64,000 nt of DNA from Acidobacteriota bacterium (GTDB taxonomy: Bacteria; Acidobacteriota; Blastocatellia; UBA7656): assembly GCA_038040445.1 (NCBI GenBank), contig JBBPIG010000032.1:1-64000 (forward strand), given 5' to 3'. Made by a program: the position numbers and the translations under genes. The notes beneath the pieces are model-generated. The model was not told the origin of the DNA. It was given only the letters and a program-made list of their open reading frames with translations, and did not search any database. The first letter of the stretch is position 1. Each line of letters begins with the position of its first letter. Below, piece by piece: positions 18,888-27,112 of this stretch.

Positions 18888-19089
18888 ATCGGCTTCACCT
18901 AAGTTCAACCAGTTAGTGGCGTACGCGACTGAAAGGTTTCAGTTTGAACCGCCTCTCGCAATTGATTCTCGTTATCTTATCAGTCTGCTTGGTCTTGGAT
19001 TAACGCGCCGCAGAGCACGAGCGTTTCAAATCATGTGCGGCTCACCAACAACGCCGCGTTGAAGAGCGACTACAACTGCAATTGCTTCG

Positions 19090-20127
19090 TCAGCCTTTGC
19101 GGCGAACCTTAAGCACGACGATTTTTGTTGAGTGATTGAACGGCGCTGGATCGGTTACTGACGCAACGCGTGGCGCCTGTGGTTCGCCTATAAGATCTGC
19201 CGGAACAGGAATCAGCTCTTCAAGGGTTAAGTATCCATCGGCGCACACCGATTCGATTTCCTTTAGGTACGCCGCGCCCGAGAAGAAGAGCGCGTTGTTG
19301 ATCGCTACCAGATATCCGTCGTGCTTGATTAAGGGACGCACCTTGTTAATCAGTCGTGTGTAGCTCTGCGCCAGGTCTACGACGCCCTTGGCGGTTGCGG
19401 AATAAATTGGTGGGTCCAGAAAGACGCAATCGAAGCGCTCCTCCGCGGCCTTGAGACGATTGATCTGCGGCCAGAAATCTCCAGCCTGAAAATCGCTTTT
19501 GTTGATTGGAAAACCGTTCAGCGTGTAGGAAGTCTTTGCGACGTTCAAAAACCTGCGATTCAATTCCAAATGGACTACTCGCGCAGCCCCGCCCGCCTGT
19601 GCTGCAACGCCCAGACTACCGGTATAAGCAAATGTGTTGAGTACGGATTTATCTTTGAGACGTCGGCTAGCCCAAAGCCGAACGTTGCGCGTATCCAGAT
19701 ACAAGCTTGCATCACGATTGATCATCGGATCAATTGCGTACCAGATGCCGTTCTCGAGTATCTTCCGATCCGCTGTCTCTCCGTAGACAACGCTGCCGCG
19801 CTTTTGCTGGGGGTCCTGGCTGTTGCGCGTCTTCACCACAACCGCCTGGATCCAGGGCAATCGCGCCGGCAGCAACCGCTGAGCGGCGCGCACCGAGGCA
19901 AACCCCTGCTCAGGGTTATCGGCGTAGTTATGGATGACGAGCGTCCTGGCGTAAAGGTCTATCACAAGGTCGGGATTGCCTTCGGTGAAACCATTGAAGA
20001 GTCGAAACGCAGTTTCGTGCCGCTCATCAAAAAATGCAGCGCGGAAAGTAAGAGCATCTTCAATCGGTTCTGTTGTCATTAGTGGTTCAACCGGCTTTGA
20101 ATCCGGGACGATGGAATAAGCCAGCAT
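19090..20127 (-). CDS. RlmI-like class I SAM-dependent rRNA methyltransferase
   Basis: A 345-residue protein. The Rossmann methyltransferase core is clear: motif I NTFAYTGSLGVAAQAGGA, acidic motif II VVHLELNRR, motif IV FDCVFLDPPIYS. The N-terminal GFTEGNPDLVIDLYARTLVIHNY segment resembles the RlmI/RlmK-type EEHEA domain. Close families methylate cytosine or guanine in 23S rRNA. The exact target cannot be read from sequence. It is a single gene at the edge of the accessory island. Confidence 0.8.
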   Translation of the reverse strand: MLAYSIVPDSKPVEPLMTTEPIEDALTFRAAFFDERHETAFRLFNGFTEGNPDLVIDLYARTLVIHNYADNPEQGFASVRAAQRLLPARLPWIQAVVVKTRNSQDPQQKRGSVVYGETADRKILENGIWYAIDPMINRDASLYLDTRNVRLWASRRLKDKSVLNTFAYTGSLGVAAQAGGAARVVHLELNRRFLNVAKTSYTLNGFPINKSDFQAGDFWPQINRLKAAEERFDCVFLDPPIYSATAKGVVDLAQSYTRLINKVRPLIKHDGYLVAINNALFFSGAAYLKEIESVCADGYLTLEELIPVPADLIGEPQAPRVASVTDPAPFNHSTKIVVLKVRRKG

Positions 20128-20304
20128 CTTAGTTCATCATCCTGAGTTGTGTGAAGCAGCCCCGTCCGGAGTACGGTCCAACCCGTATGTTGCTGGACGG
20201 GAAAACCGCGAAGCCGCCAAGGGCCAAGATTTTCATTAACTTCTTGCCGCTGATCTTGGCGTTCTTGTAGTCCTTCTCAGAGGAATGATACGCGGAGGTA
20301 GCTA

Positions 20305-20685
20305 ATGGGTTTGATCTATGCAGACATAGAATTGGCCAATGCAAGGAATGGCTCACTCAAATCTATGGCGGTCAGGGCGCTGGTGGACACAGGCGCTATG
20401 ACGCTCTGCATTCCGGAGCACGTCGCGATCCAGTTGCAGCTACAGGAAATCGAGAAGCGGGAAGTCACTACAGCGGACGAACGTTCTCATGTGGTTCCAT
20501 ACGTTGGGCCGGTTCAGATCAAGTTTGCGAATCGCACGTGCTTCACAGGCGCTCTGGTGATCGGGGAGTCCGTGCTAATGGGTGCCGTTCCGATGGAAGA
20601 CATGGACCTGGTTATCTCTCGCTCGGGGCAAACCATTACGGTGAATCCAAAGAGTCCTAATATTCCCTCAGCCGTGGTGAAGTGA
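20305..20685 (+). CDS. Retropepsin-like (clan AA) aspartic protease domain protein
   Basis: A 126-residue soluble protein whose core is a single retropepsin-like lobe. The catalytic motif is ALVDTGAM (Asp28-Thr-Gly), followed by TLCIPEHVAIQLQL. The later GALVIGESVLMGAVPMEDMDLVI matches the psi-loop region of clan AA proteins. Such single-lobe proteins must dimerise to be active. GGAGG lies 7 bases before the ATG. It is the first plus-strand gene of the accessory island and has no signal peptide. A second, different family member lies at 37869-38219. Confidence 0.75.
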   Translation: MGLIYADIELANARNGSLKSMAVRALVDTGAMTLCIPEHVAIQLQLQEIEKREVTTADERSHVVPYVGPVQIKFANRTCFTGALVIGESVLMGAVPMEDMDLVISRSGQTITVNPKSPNIPSAVVK

Positions 20686-20742
20686 GGCGAAGGAGTAGCC
20701 TACGACGAAAGCATTGTTTGTAGACTGCGGCGGAACTCCAAA

Positions 20743-20789
20743 CAGAATCCGTTGGAGCTAAAGATCACGGCGGTGTAGACGTAGCCTAA
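20743..20789 (+). repeat. Gene-tail repeat, copy A
   Basis: A 47-base stretch that reads NPLELKITAV-stop in one frame. It is about 80% identical by eye to 24260-24306 and more weakly similar to 21672-21720. It looks like the leftover 3' end of a gene and runs into the GCCTAAC of the attC-like hairpin that follows. Confidence 0.55.
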
Positions 20790-20838
20790 CCGCGACTTGA
20801 TGCGTGTGGTGATGGCGCGCATAATCTGCACGTTACCG
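20784..20838 (+). other. attC-like hairpin candidate upstream of vapBC
   Basis: GCCTAAC (20784-20790) fits the integron R-double-prime box RYYYAAC. After 9 bases comes a 7-bp stem (20800-20806 with 20816-20822, one G-T wobble) and, after another 9 bases, GTT (20832). This symmetric layout is that of attC sites, and the next gene starts 20 bases later. Against it: the last box is GTTACCG rather than GTTRRRY, and no extrahelical base is seen. Confidence 0.35.
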
Positions 20839-20858
20839 CTTCGAATAAGAGAACAGGT

Positions 20859-21074
20859 ATGGAGAACACGGACAACCTGACTGAAAAACTGAAGAGACTG
20901 CCGGACGAGCATCAGCACGAAATAGCCGACTTCGTTGATTTCTTACTGTCGCGAATCCCGGAGACGCCTGACGCAGCACGAGTGTTGCGCGAGACAGCCG
21001 GCATATGGAAAGGCGAGGCCGATGGCATCGTCTATGAGAATGCCTTGCGTGAGCAATGGAAGCGGCGACGCTGA
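20859..21074 (+). CDS. DUF2281/VapB-like antitoxin
   Basis: A 71-residue protein with the DUF2281-type start LTEKLKRLPDEHQHEIADFVDFLL, a helix found in antitoxins next to PIN toxins. The C-terminal part, ending near ENALREQWKRRR, is the probable toxin-wrapping tail. Its TGA overlaps the ATG of the PIN gene (TGATG at 21072-21076). It should neutralise the downstream VapC-like RNase and repress the pair. Confidence 0.8.
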   Translation: MENTDNLTEKLKRLPDEHQHEIADFVDFLLSRIPETPDAARVLRETAGIWKGEADGIVYENALREQWKRRR

Positions 21075-21451
21075 TGGACTGGTTAGTCGACACCAACATT
21101 CTGATCGATCATCTTCGCGGTGTCAGCAAAGCAACTACATTCTTGCGACAAGCTCGCGGTGCCGGAACGTTATGGATTTCAGCGGTCACTGTCGCCGAGG
21201 TCTACGCTGGCCAAAGAACACGACAGGCGAAGCAGGCCGCAAACGTCAGCCGTCTTCTCAACCTGTTTCGAATCGCATACGTCGATGGGGTTGTCGCGAA
21301 GCTTGGAGGCGAGATAGCTCGCGATTGCGGGACAGCGCTACCTGATGCTTTGATCGCGGCAACGGCAGTCCGCAAAGGTTTGGTGCTTGCGACGCGCAAC
21401 ATGTCCCACTTCCAACACATTCCCGACCTCGACGTTCGAGCGCCATATTGA
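21074..21451 (+). CDS. VapC-like PIN-domain ribonuclease toxin
   Basis: About 125 residues with PIN acidic residues Asp6 (LVDTNILIDHL), Glu42 (TVAEVYAG) and Asp91 (LPDALIAATA), and the closing LVLATRNMSHF. Members cleave tRNA or rRNA with Mg2+. The start at 21074 overlaps the antitoxin stop by one base, implying coupling. An in-frame ATG 18 bases upstream is less likely. Together with the gene before it, this is a complete type II toxin-antitoxin pair. Confidence 0.88.
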   Translation: MDWLVDTNILIDHLRGVSKATTFLRQARGAGTLWISAVTVAEVYAGQRTRQAKQAANVSRLLNLFRIAYVDGVVAKLGGEIARDCGTALPDALIAATAVRKGLVLATRNMSHFQHIPDLDVRAPY

Positions 21452-21869
21452 AGCTCCGGTGCGGATGGAGGCGGGATGGTCTACAAGGTGACTCTTCAGC
21501 CGACGAATAGGAGTAAGTACTTCGAGGCGAGCCATCGGATTCGCCTGCGGTATTCGACTTGAGCTGTCGAGCAGCAACCGCCCGCGCTTCGATCGAAACC
21601 TGAACACGGGCGGAAAGAACTACGACGAATCGAAACGGGTGATAGCGCACAACGCCGTGCATCATTGCAAGCAGTATCACGTCAGAGACTCAAGTTCACG
21701 GTGGTTAAGACGTAGACTGCTACGGCCCTGAATGCATAGCTCGTAGCCGTAGGTTCGATTGCGGTGCAACTACTGAGCTTGATATTGTTGACACTCGGCT
21801 TTGACTGAATCGCAATAGAATCAAGTTTACCCACCCCTCATCAAGAGTACCCGGAGGAGACCTAGCACT
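21452..21869 (+). other. Intergenic remnant region between vapC and the helicase
   Basis: No full gene. A 28-codon frame (21476-21562, ATG after GGAGG) begins [16 protein letters not shown] but is unrecognised. Positions 21672-21720 are gene-tail repeat copy B, reading LKFTVVKT-stop. The last 20 bases hold CGGAGGAGACC, the ribosome site of the helicase gene. It reads like decayed gene ends. Confidence 0.45.
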
Positions 21870-24182
21870 ATGGCATTCACGGTCATCTATACAAAGCCGT
21901 TCAACAGATGTCTTCGGGATCTCCTGAGCCAAGGCCACAAGAAGATTGTGCAAGCTGTCCGAGCGGCGTGCACTGAGGCGGGTATGAACGGCGAAATTCG
22001 GTCGCTGCCCCGCACTAAGCACGGCGAGACGCGGATCTCTAACGTCGAGAAGTACGACCTGTCCGACGGCCATCGCCTGGTCGTTCAGCTCGTCGATGGC
22101 GCGGCCAAGATCCGAGCCTTCCTCTTTTGCGGGTCCCACGATGACACTGATCGGTGGCTGGACTCCCACCGGAACTACCAGTGGGTGAAGAGCAGGACCG
22201 ATGGCACGCTCGAGTTCGTCCAGGTGACCGAAGTCACGGAGGAGCGACATGTCCCGGCGGATCGCATCGACCTCGAGTCGCCGGAGGACCTCTTGGGGCT
22301 CCCACTGCTGCGCTTCTTGTCCCCCGATGAGCGGGAGCGACTGAACCTGCCGCTAGAGGCGCAGCACCTCGCTTGGACCGTCTCTGGAAGCGACTATGAG
22401 CGAGACGCTGAGGGTATCCTGACTCGGCTTGACGAGCTCGCTGGCGCGGAGAAGGCTTGCCTAGTCTTCGACCTACTCTGGCATGCCCACGCTCGCGAGT
22501 GGTCAGAACTCCATCGACGTATCAGCGTCGCGAGCGACGACGCTATAGTGGTTCCCCCATCCGAAGTCGCACCGTCGATGCTCGCTATCGAGAACAGCGA
22601 GTCCTTCATCACCTTCGACGACCCGGACGAGTTCAGCCACTTTTTCGCAGACCACTCGATGGCGGACTGGATGCTGTTCCTGCATCCAGAGCAGAAGAAG
22701 GTGGCAGAGAGGGATTTCCGAGGGCCCGCTCGGCTGCGAGGCGTGTCTGGAAGCGGGAAGACATCGGTCTTGGTTCACCGCGCACGCTATCTCGCCAAGA
22801 AATACAATGAGCCCATTCTCCTCGTGACTCTTGCGGGGAGTATGCGGAAGTTACTCGACCATCTTACGGATGATCTCTGCGGCGTTGAGAGTAGCCTCAT
22901 CCAAACGACAACGATGAGCCGCTTGGCGAGGCAGGTCGTCCAGGAGCTTAATCCACGATATATCACGTGGTTCTCCTTGATTAGTCCTGAACGTCAGGAA
23001 CGTTTGGTCTCTGAGGTAGTCGACCGTGTCCGTGCGCACTCCGACGTGGCTCGAACGCCGTTGCATTCGATGGAGCGGGGTGCACTGTTGGGGTTTTTGC
23101 GCGATGAAATACCGTATGTACGGGGGCGACTATGGAGCACAGAATTCGACCAGTATCTCGACGCGCAGTCATTTCAGCGGCGCGGTAGAGGTCTTCCGCT
23201 CAATGAGACCGCCCGACGTGTCATCCTTGCCGGCATCCGGTTCTACGAGGACCAGCTCGCTGCCGAGGCCTTGTTTGACCACGAGGGCATCGTTGCCGAA
23301 GCCCTGAAAGCGCTCGACGGACCAAGGCGAGACTTCCACAAGGTGCGATGCGTCCTCTGCGATGAAGTCCAGGATCTCTCACAGCTTGAAATGGCACTGA
23401 TCGCCAGTTTGCCGACCACGACGGGTCAAGCGGTCGCCACAGCAGAGAACGGCCTTTTCTTGGCCGGAGATGGTGCGCAGACGATCTACAAGAGAGGCTT
23501 CACCTTTCGTCGCCTCGGCATCGACGTCAAAGGCCGCAGTTTCAGTCTCCGAAAGAACTACCGGAACACACATGAGATCCTGAAGGCCGCTTTCGGTCTC
23601 GTGTCGGAATACGAGTTCGCTGACGTTGATGAAGACGACATCGCTAGGCCATCCGCGCCGGAGCTCGCCAAACGGCACGGATCACGACCCATCATCGTGC
23701 GCTGCTCGTCACTGACCGAGGAGGCATCCGCGATCGCCACAAGGGTTCTATCTCTCATGGCGATGGGACACAAGGCTGGCCAGATCTGCATCGTCGGAGC
23801 GAATAAGAGAACTCGCGAATCAGTGAAGGAAGCGCTTTCGCGTCTAGGTGTGGAGCACACCGATCTACATCAGGATGCCTACTATGAGAGCGACCGAGTC
23901 AAGGTGAGCACGATCGAATCAGCGAAGGGCCACGAGTTCGGAGCCGTCTTTATCATGGGCCTCGTTGAGGGCGTGTTGCCCAAGGCGGATCTCGCCGAAG
24001 GGGAGATCCCACTAGAAGCGGCGCGACTCTATGTGGCGATGACACGGGCGCGTGAGAGCCTAACGATCACGTATAGCCCCTCGGCAGGCTCTCCCGCCTC
24101 TCGTTTTCTGCTGGCGATTCAAGCTGATTGCGATGAGGCGCGCTTCCGCAACGGCCAGGTGGTGCCACTGGAGTCCTCCTGA
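21870..24182 (+). CDS. RelE-like domain fused to a UvrD/SF1 helicase
   Basis: A 770-residue two-part protein. Residues 1-105 resemble a RelE/ParE-fold toxin (FTVIYTKPFNRCL, KYDLSDGHRLVVQL, IRAFLFCGSHDDTDRWLDSH). A linker of about 150 residues follows. From 270 on is an SF1A helicase: Q motif Gln275, Walker A GVSGSGKTS (291-299), Walker B CDEVQD (Asp498, Glu499), motif III GDGAQTIY (533 on), motif IV LRKNYRN, motif VI LYVAMTRARE (720 on). I see no nuclease motif. A GGAGGAG box precedes the ATG. It sits between VapBC and unknown membrane proteins in an island with AbiE and BrnTA, so a defence or stress role is likely but inferred. Confidence 0.82.
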   Translation: MAFTVIYTKPFNRCLRDLLSQGHKKIVQAVRAACTEAGMNGEIRSLPRTKHGETRISNVEKYDLSDGHRLVVQLVDGAAKIRAFLFCGSHDDTDRWLDSHRNYQWVKSRTDGTLEFVQVTEVTEERHVPADRIDLESPEDLLGLPLLRFLSPDERERLNLPLEAQHLAWTVSGSDYERDAEGILTRLDELAGAEKACLVFDLLWHAHAREWSELHRRISVASDDAIVVPPSEVAPSMLAIENSESFITFDDPDEFSHFFADHSMADWMLFLHPEQKKVAERDFRGPARLRGVSGSGKTSVLVHRARYLAKKYNEPILLVTLAGSMRKLLDHLTDDLCGVESSLIQTTTMSRLARQVVQELNPRYITWFSLISPERQERLVSEVVDRVRAHSDVARTPLHSMERGALLGFLRDEIPYVRGRLWSTEFDQYLDAQSFQRRGRGLPLNETARRVILAGIRFYEDQLAAEALFDHEGIVAEALKALDGPRRDFHKVRCVLCDEVQDLSQLEMALIASLPTTTGQAVATAENGLFLAGDGAQTIYKRGFTFRRLGIDVKGRSFSLRKNYRNTHEILKAAFGLVSEYEFADVDEDDIARPSAPELAKRHGSRPIIVRCSSLTEEASAIATRVLSLMAMGHKAGQICIVGANKRTRESVKEALSRLGVEHTDLHQDAYYESDRVKVSTIESAKGHEFGAVFIMGLVEGVLPKADLAEGEIPLEAARLYVAMTRARESLTITYSPSAGSPASRFLLAIQADCDEARFRNGQVVPLESS

Positions 24183-24538
24183 AAGGTTGCAGTGCAGACC
24201 GGTGTGCGACCGCGCCACGCTGAGCTTCACAACAGTCCGATGAAGCTGACAACCCCGATGAGGATCCGTCAGAGCTCAAGATCACAGTGGTGAAGAAGTA
24301 GCCTAAGAAGCATTGTCAAAGCGTGTTGCTCGCGAAGTCGAACTGTTTAGTCGAGGCCCGCCCTCGCTCTCCTGTAGCTCATGGAGCGTCTCGGCCGTAT
24401 GGAAGGAAACGTCAATCTCGTTGAAACCTCTACGATCCCAAACGCGTTGTAAGCGCGCTTGAATGCCCATATAATCGGCCCGCGATTTTGGGTGCAGGGC
24501 TTGATTTAGCGTTTGACAGAAGATGGAGTGAATCAGCT
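24183..24538 (+). repeat. Intergenic region with gene-tail repeat copy C
   Basis: Positions 24260-24306 repeat the tail at 20743-20789 and here read NPDEDPSELKITVVKK-stop, followed by GTAGCCTAAG. No gene is supported in the remaining 230 bases. Partial pairing around GCCTAAG (24301-24307) was tried but no matching downstream box was found. Confidence 0.5.
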
Positions 24539-25075
24539 ATGACCAGGGTTTTATTGGAATTGATTCCTTTTTTTCTAGTCAGCCTCGTTTGGCTCGCCCT
24601 CTGGCGTATTCTATTTCGTCATCTCGCACGGCTTCAAAGCAAACTCTCGTTGAAAATACGCGAAAAAGTTCTGCCTGATATAGACCGTTCAAACACAACA
24701 TTCATCACCTTGTCCTCCGCCGCAGTTGTCTTGACGTTTTCGATACTTCAGATCTGGTCCAATAAGCCGATGATCAAGCAGTATTACTTGGTAGTTTCTT
24801 GGGTTGGGTTCGCGCTGACCCTTCTCACAGGTGCACTTCTAGGCATAGGTCTTTACATTTATCGTACGCACTATCATTGTGTGATAAAAGAAGTTGAGGC
24901 ATCGCTAGACGAAGAAGGCAAGATGAATAAGCAGGATGGCGACAGACTCAAAGGTTCGCTCGCAACGTCCCAGACTATGGAGAGACTGCTCTTTAGCCTT
25001 ATAACCTTACAGCCAATGCTATTCCTGCTTTCAATTGTATACCTGCTTATGTTTGCCATTTGGAACTTACAGTAG
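24539..25075 (+). CDS. Unknown four-helix membrane protein
   Basis: A 178-residue protein from ATG 24539, with GGAG about 10 bases upstream. Four hydrophobic segments are visible: about 5-26, 52-74, 82-108 and 150-175. The loop between helices 1 and 2 is basic (RHLARLQSKLSLKIREKVLP) and that between 3 and 4 is charged (EVEASLDEEGKMNKQDGDRLKG), both probably cytoplasmic. No family recognised. AT-richer than its neighbours by eye. It is directly followed by an attC-like hairpin, which suggests it may be a mobile cassette gene. Confidence 0.65.
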   Translation: MTRVLLELIPFFLVSLVWLALWRILFRHLARLQSKLSLKIREKVLPDIDRSNTTFITLSSAAVVLTFSILQIWSNKPMIKQYYLVVSWVGFALTLLTGALLGIGLYIYRTHYHCVIKEVEASLDEEGKMNKQDGDRLKGSLATSQTMERLLFSLITLQPMLFLLSIVYLLMFAIWNLQ

Positions 25076-25094
25076 TTTTTACGCGGTTGCTACT

Positions 25095-25160
25095 ACGCCT
25101 AAGAACGCACCCATCAGCGGCCTCTCTTCTCTCGCCGTTGAATTACTAACTCTTAGGCGT
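25095..25160 (+). other. Symmetric attC-like hairpin
   Basis: Outer arms ACGCCTAAGA (25095-25104) and TCTTAGGCGT (25151-25160) pair perfectly. Each is separated by 10 unpaired bases from an inner 7-bp stem (25115-25121 with 25134-25140, one G-T wobble) around a 12-base loop. This outer stem/symmetric bubble/inner stem plan is that of folded integron attC sites. It lies 20 bases after one ORF and 15 before the next. The invariant AAC/GTT bases are AAG/CTT here, so recombination by a standard integrase is doubtful. Confidence 0.4.
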
Positions 25161-25174
25161 CAAGGAGAGCAGAA

Positions 25175-25285
25175 GTGCTATATAAGTATCGCGGCTTGTC
25201 CAATATGACGTTTGCGTTGGACATTCTGGTCAACCAACGCATGTTTGCTGCGGAGTTTAAGAGGCTTGGCTTACGACACAACTGA
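25175..25285 (+). pseudogene. N-terminal remnant of a DUF2971-like gene
   Basis: AAGGAG lies 7 bases before GTG 25175. The 36 codons read LYKYRGLSNMTFALDILVNQ then RMFAAEFKRLG before a stop. This resembles the start of DUF2971 proteins, which normally run on for 200 or more residues. The family match is from memory of its opening pattern. The body of the gene is missing, so I read this as a truncated relic. Confidence 0.4.
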
Positions 25286-25360
25286 AGGTGACCGCCGACT
25301 CATACGTGACGGTCAATTTCATTGACTTGGAGAACTACAGTTGCCGCGCGCAATTCTCGT

Positions 25361-26017
25361 ATGACCCTCCTCCTCCTATTTGCCGGCGTACTCCTTGGCG
25401 GTATGGTGAGCATTGTTGTCGCAATGGTTATCTCATACTGGCAATTCATATCATCGACAGCAGGCTATCGAGTAGCTCAAGCGGTTGAGGCTACTCAAAA
25501 ACTTGCCCTAAACCGCGAAAAACATATCGACAGCGTCAGTACCCTGAGGAATCAGTACCGATACTCGCTAGGGGTCATCGTTGACGAGTTTGTTCAGGGC
25601 TTCGGAGTCAATGGTGATTTTAAGCGTAATGGCCCGTGGCCCTCTTTGATCTGCCCACATAGTGACCGCTGGAAGAAATTCCGCGAGCAAGTTCGCCCTG
25701 TGATTGAGGACATCAACGTTTATTCCTTTCTTGGAGAAAGGCCCCTTCCCTTTGCCTATTCTCCAGTCGCCCAGTTATGCGCTCTAACAAAGCTCTGCAA
25801 TCAAGTGGAAACGGTTGTCGGCCTTCTTGATGGAGCGCTTGAGAAAAAACTTATCAGAATTAACTGCACGAAGAACGAGGTGACAAACGTTGAAGTAGAT
25901 ATTCTCGATGCAGAAAGACAGGAAAAGAAGAGGTACCAAGAAACCCTAACAGAGGCCTACCGTGAACTTCAGCGTCGCTGGGACAAATGGCTGCGAACAG
26001 CACAACGAACACATTAG
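25361..26017 (+). CDS. Unknown single-pass membrane-anchored protein
   Basis: About 218 residues from ATG 25361; a TTG at 25322 would add 13. One long N-terminal hydrophobic segment (about 2-28, LLLLFAGVLLGGMVSIVVAMVI) is followed by a soluble, mostly helical region. The end is strongly charged (LDAERQEKKRYQETLTEAYRELQRR), likely a coiled coil. Four Cys are spread through it. No family recognised. It may work with the four-helix protein upstream, but only order and strand suggest it. No good ribosome site is visible. Confidence 0.6.
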   Translation: MTLLLLFAGVLLGGMVSIVVAMVISYWQFISSTAGYRVAQAVEATQKLALNREKHIDSVSTLRNQYRYSLGVIVDEFVQGFGVNGDFKRNGPWPSLICPHSDRWKKFREQVRPVIEDINVYSFLGERPLPFAYSPVAQLCALTKLCNQVETVVGLLDGALEKKLIRINCTKNEVTNVEVDILDAERQEKKRYQETLTEAYRELQRRWDKWLRTAQRTH

Positions 26018-26176
26018 CGCGGTACACAGAGAGCGGTTGGTTCGGGTCGAGGTCACTCGTTCTTCGAAAAGACAACGAGCGGTCAGGCTGAGATCGTTGA
26101 CATTTCCGCACCTATTGATTCCAGTGAGGACGCTGCAAAGTGCACGTCACACGACTGCCGCCGACCTGATTGACCA

Positions 26177-27112
26177 TCACACCTTCTTGCGGGATGACTG
26201 CCACGGACCGCCCGGCTTCCAGATCGCTTCGAGCTCCTTGTTCTCCGCAGCAGCGGCCAGCACCGGCGCCAGGAACTCTCGCAGTCTTGGAATCACAACA
26301 TCGAGTGTGTCCGTCTCGCGTGAAAGGCGACCCTTGCGCACAAACGCTTTCCATTGCGCCTGACGTCCTGGTTGATCTATGAACTCTTCGCTCAGAGCTA
26401 TAGGCGTCTCTTTGGGAATCTCAGTACGCCGCCGGCGAAATGTCTCTTTGACGGCGCGGGTAAGCACAGTGCCATCGAACTCAAACATGAGAGCCAATTC
26501 ACGGATGTCGAAGAAATCCTTGATGCGGCTGTTGATCGCACCAAGGCTCAGCATCGCTTCCAGTTTCTCAGCCACGACAGTCTCGCGGGAATATGTCAGG
26601 ATCTCCGGCGCCGGGAAAGCCAGCAGTGTAGGATAGACATGAATCGCGGGTGCAGGTGTTACCACATCGCCAAATCCGATGTCCACCTGAACCGGAATCC
26701 GAGCGCGTGCCAGGCGCGCAATCATTTTGAGGCGAACGCCCTGATACTCCTCGGCAGCTCGAATCTCTTCACCTCGAATCGAAGCTGGATCGAAGATCAG
26801 ACCATCGTCCTCGACCGGCGTCTCGCAAATCTCGCGGAAGGTCTGGCCAAGCTTCTCAACCGAGTCCTCTCCCTTGCTGAGCAAGTCCAAATCCCACGTT
26901 GCTCGATGAGGATGGGCTGCCCAAAGGTTGAAAAGCTTTGCTCCCTTCAGCACGAACCGCTCACTGTGCTTTGAACGACTGATGCGGTAGAGCAATCTCT
27001 CGATCGCGTACTCGCTCAGAATGAATTGAAACTCTTCCCCCCGCTGCTGAGAGAGATTTACCAGCCTTTGCCTGACTGACGCAGCGAGGTTCTTTGGTTT
27101 GGCGGGACTCAT
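26177..27112 (-). CDS. abiEii: AbiEii/AbiGii nucleotidyltransferase toxin
   Basis: A 311-residue toxin of the type IV AbiE system. The nucleotidyltransferase core is visible: VLKGAKLFNLWAAHPHRATWDLDLLSKG (glycine motif and DxD), IPVQVDIGFGDVV (third acidic motif) and EKLEAMLSLGAINSRIKDFFDIREL, the conserved AbiEii Lys/Asp block. Family members transfer nucleotides to targets such as tRNA and cause abortive phage infection or dormancy. Its start overlaps the antitoxin stop by 4 bases (ATGA type). Confidence 0.93.
   Translation of the reverse strand: MSPAKPKNLAASVRQRLVNLSQQRGEEFQFILSEYAIERLLYRISRSKHSERFVLKGAKLFNLWAAHPHRATWDLDLLSKGEDSVEKLGQTFREICETPVEDDGLIFDPASIRGEEIRAAEEYQGVRLKMIARLARARIPVQVDIGFGDVVTPAPAIHVYPTLLAFPAPEILTYSRETVVAEKLEAMLSLGAINSRIKDFFDIRELALMFEFDGTVLTRAVKETFRRRRTEIPKETPIALSEEFIDQPGRQAQWKAFVRKGRLSRETDTLDVVIPRLREFLAPVLAAAAENKELEAIWKPGGPWQSSRKKV

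Noticed and set aside
20129-20300. HicA-like remnant on the minus strand (KISGKKLMKILALGGFAV)
   Set aside because: The opening resembles HicA, but the conserved G-S-H region is missing in all frames and the piece is too short to support a call.
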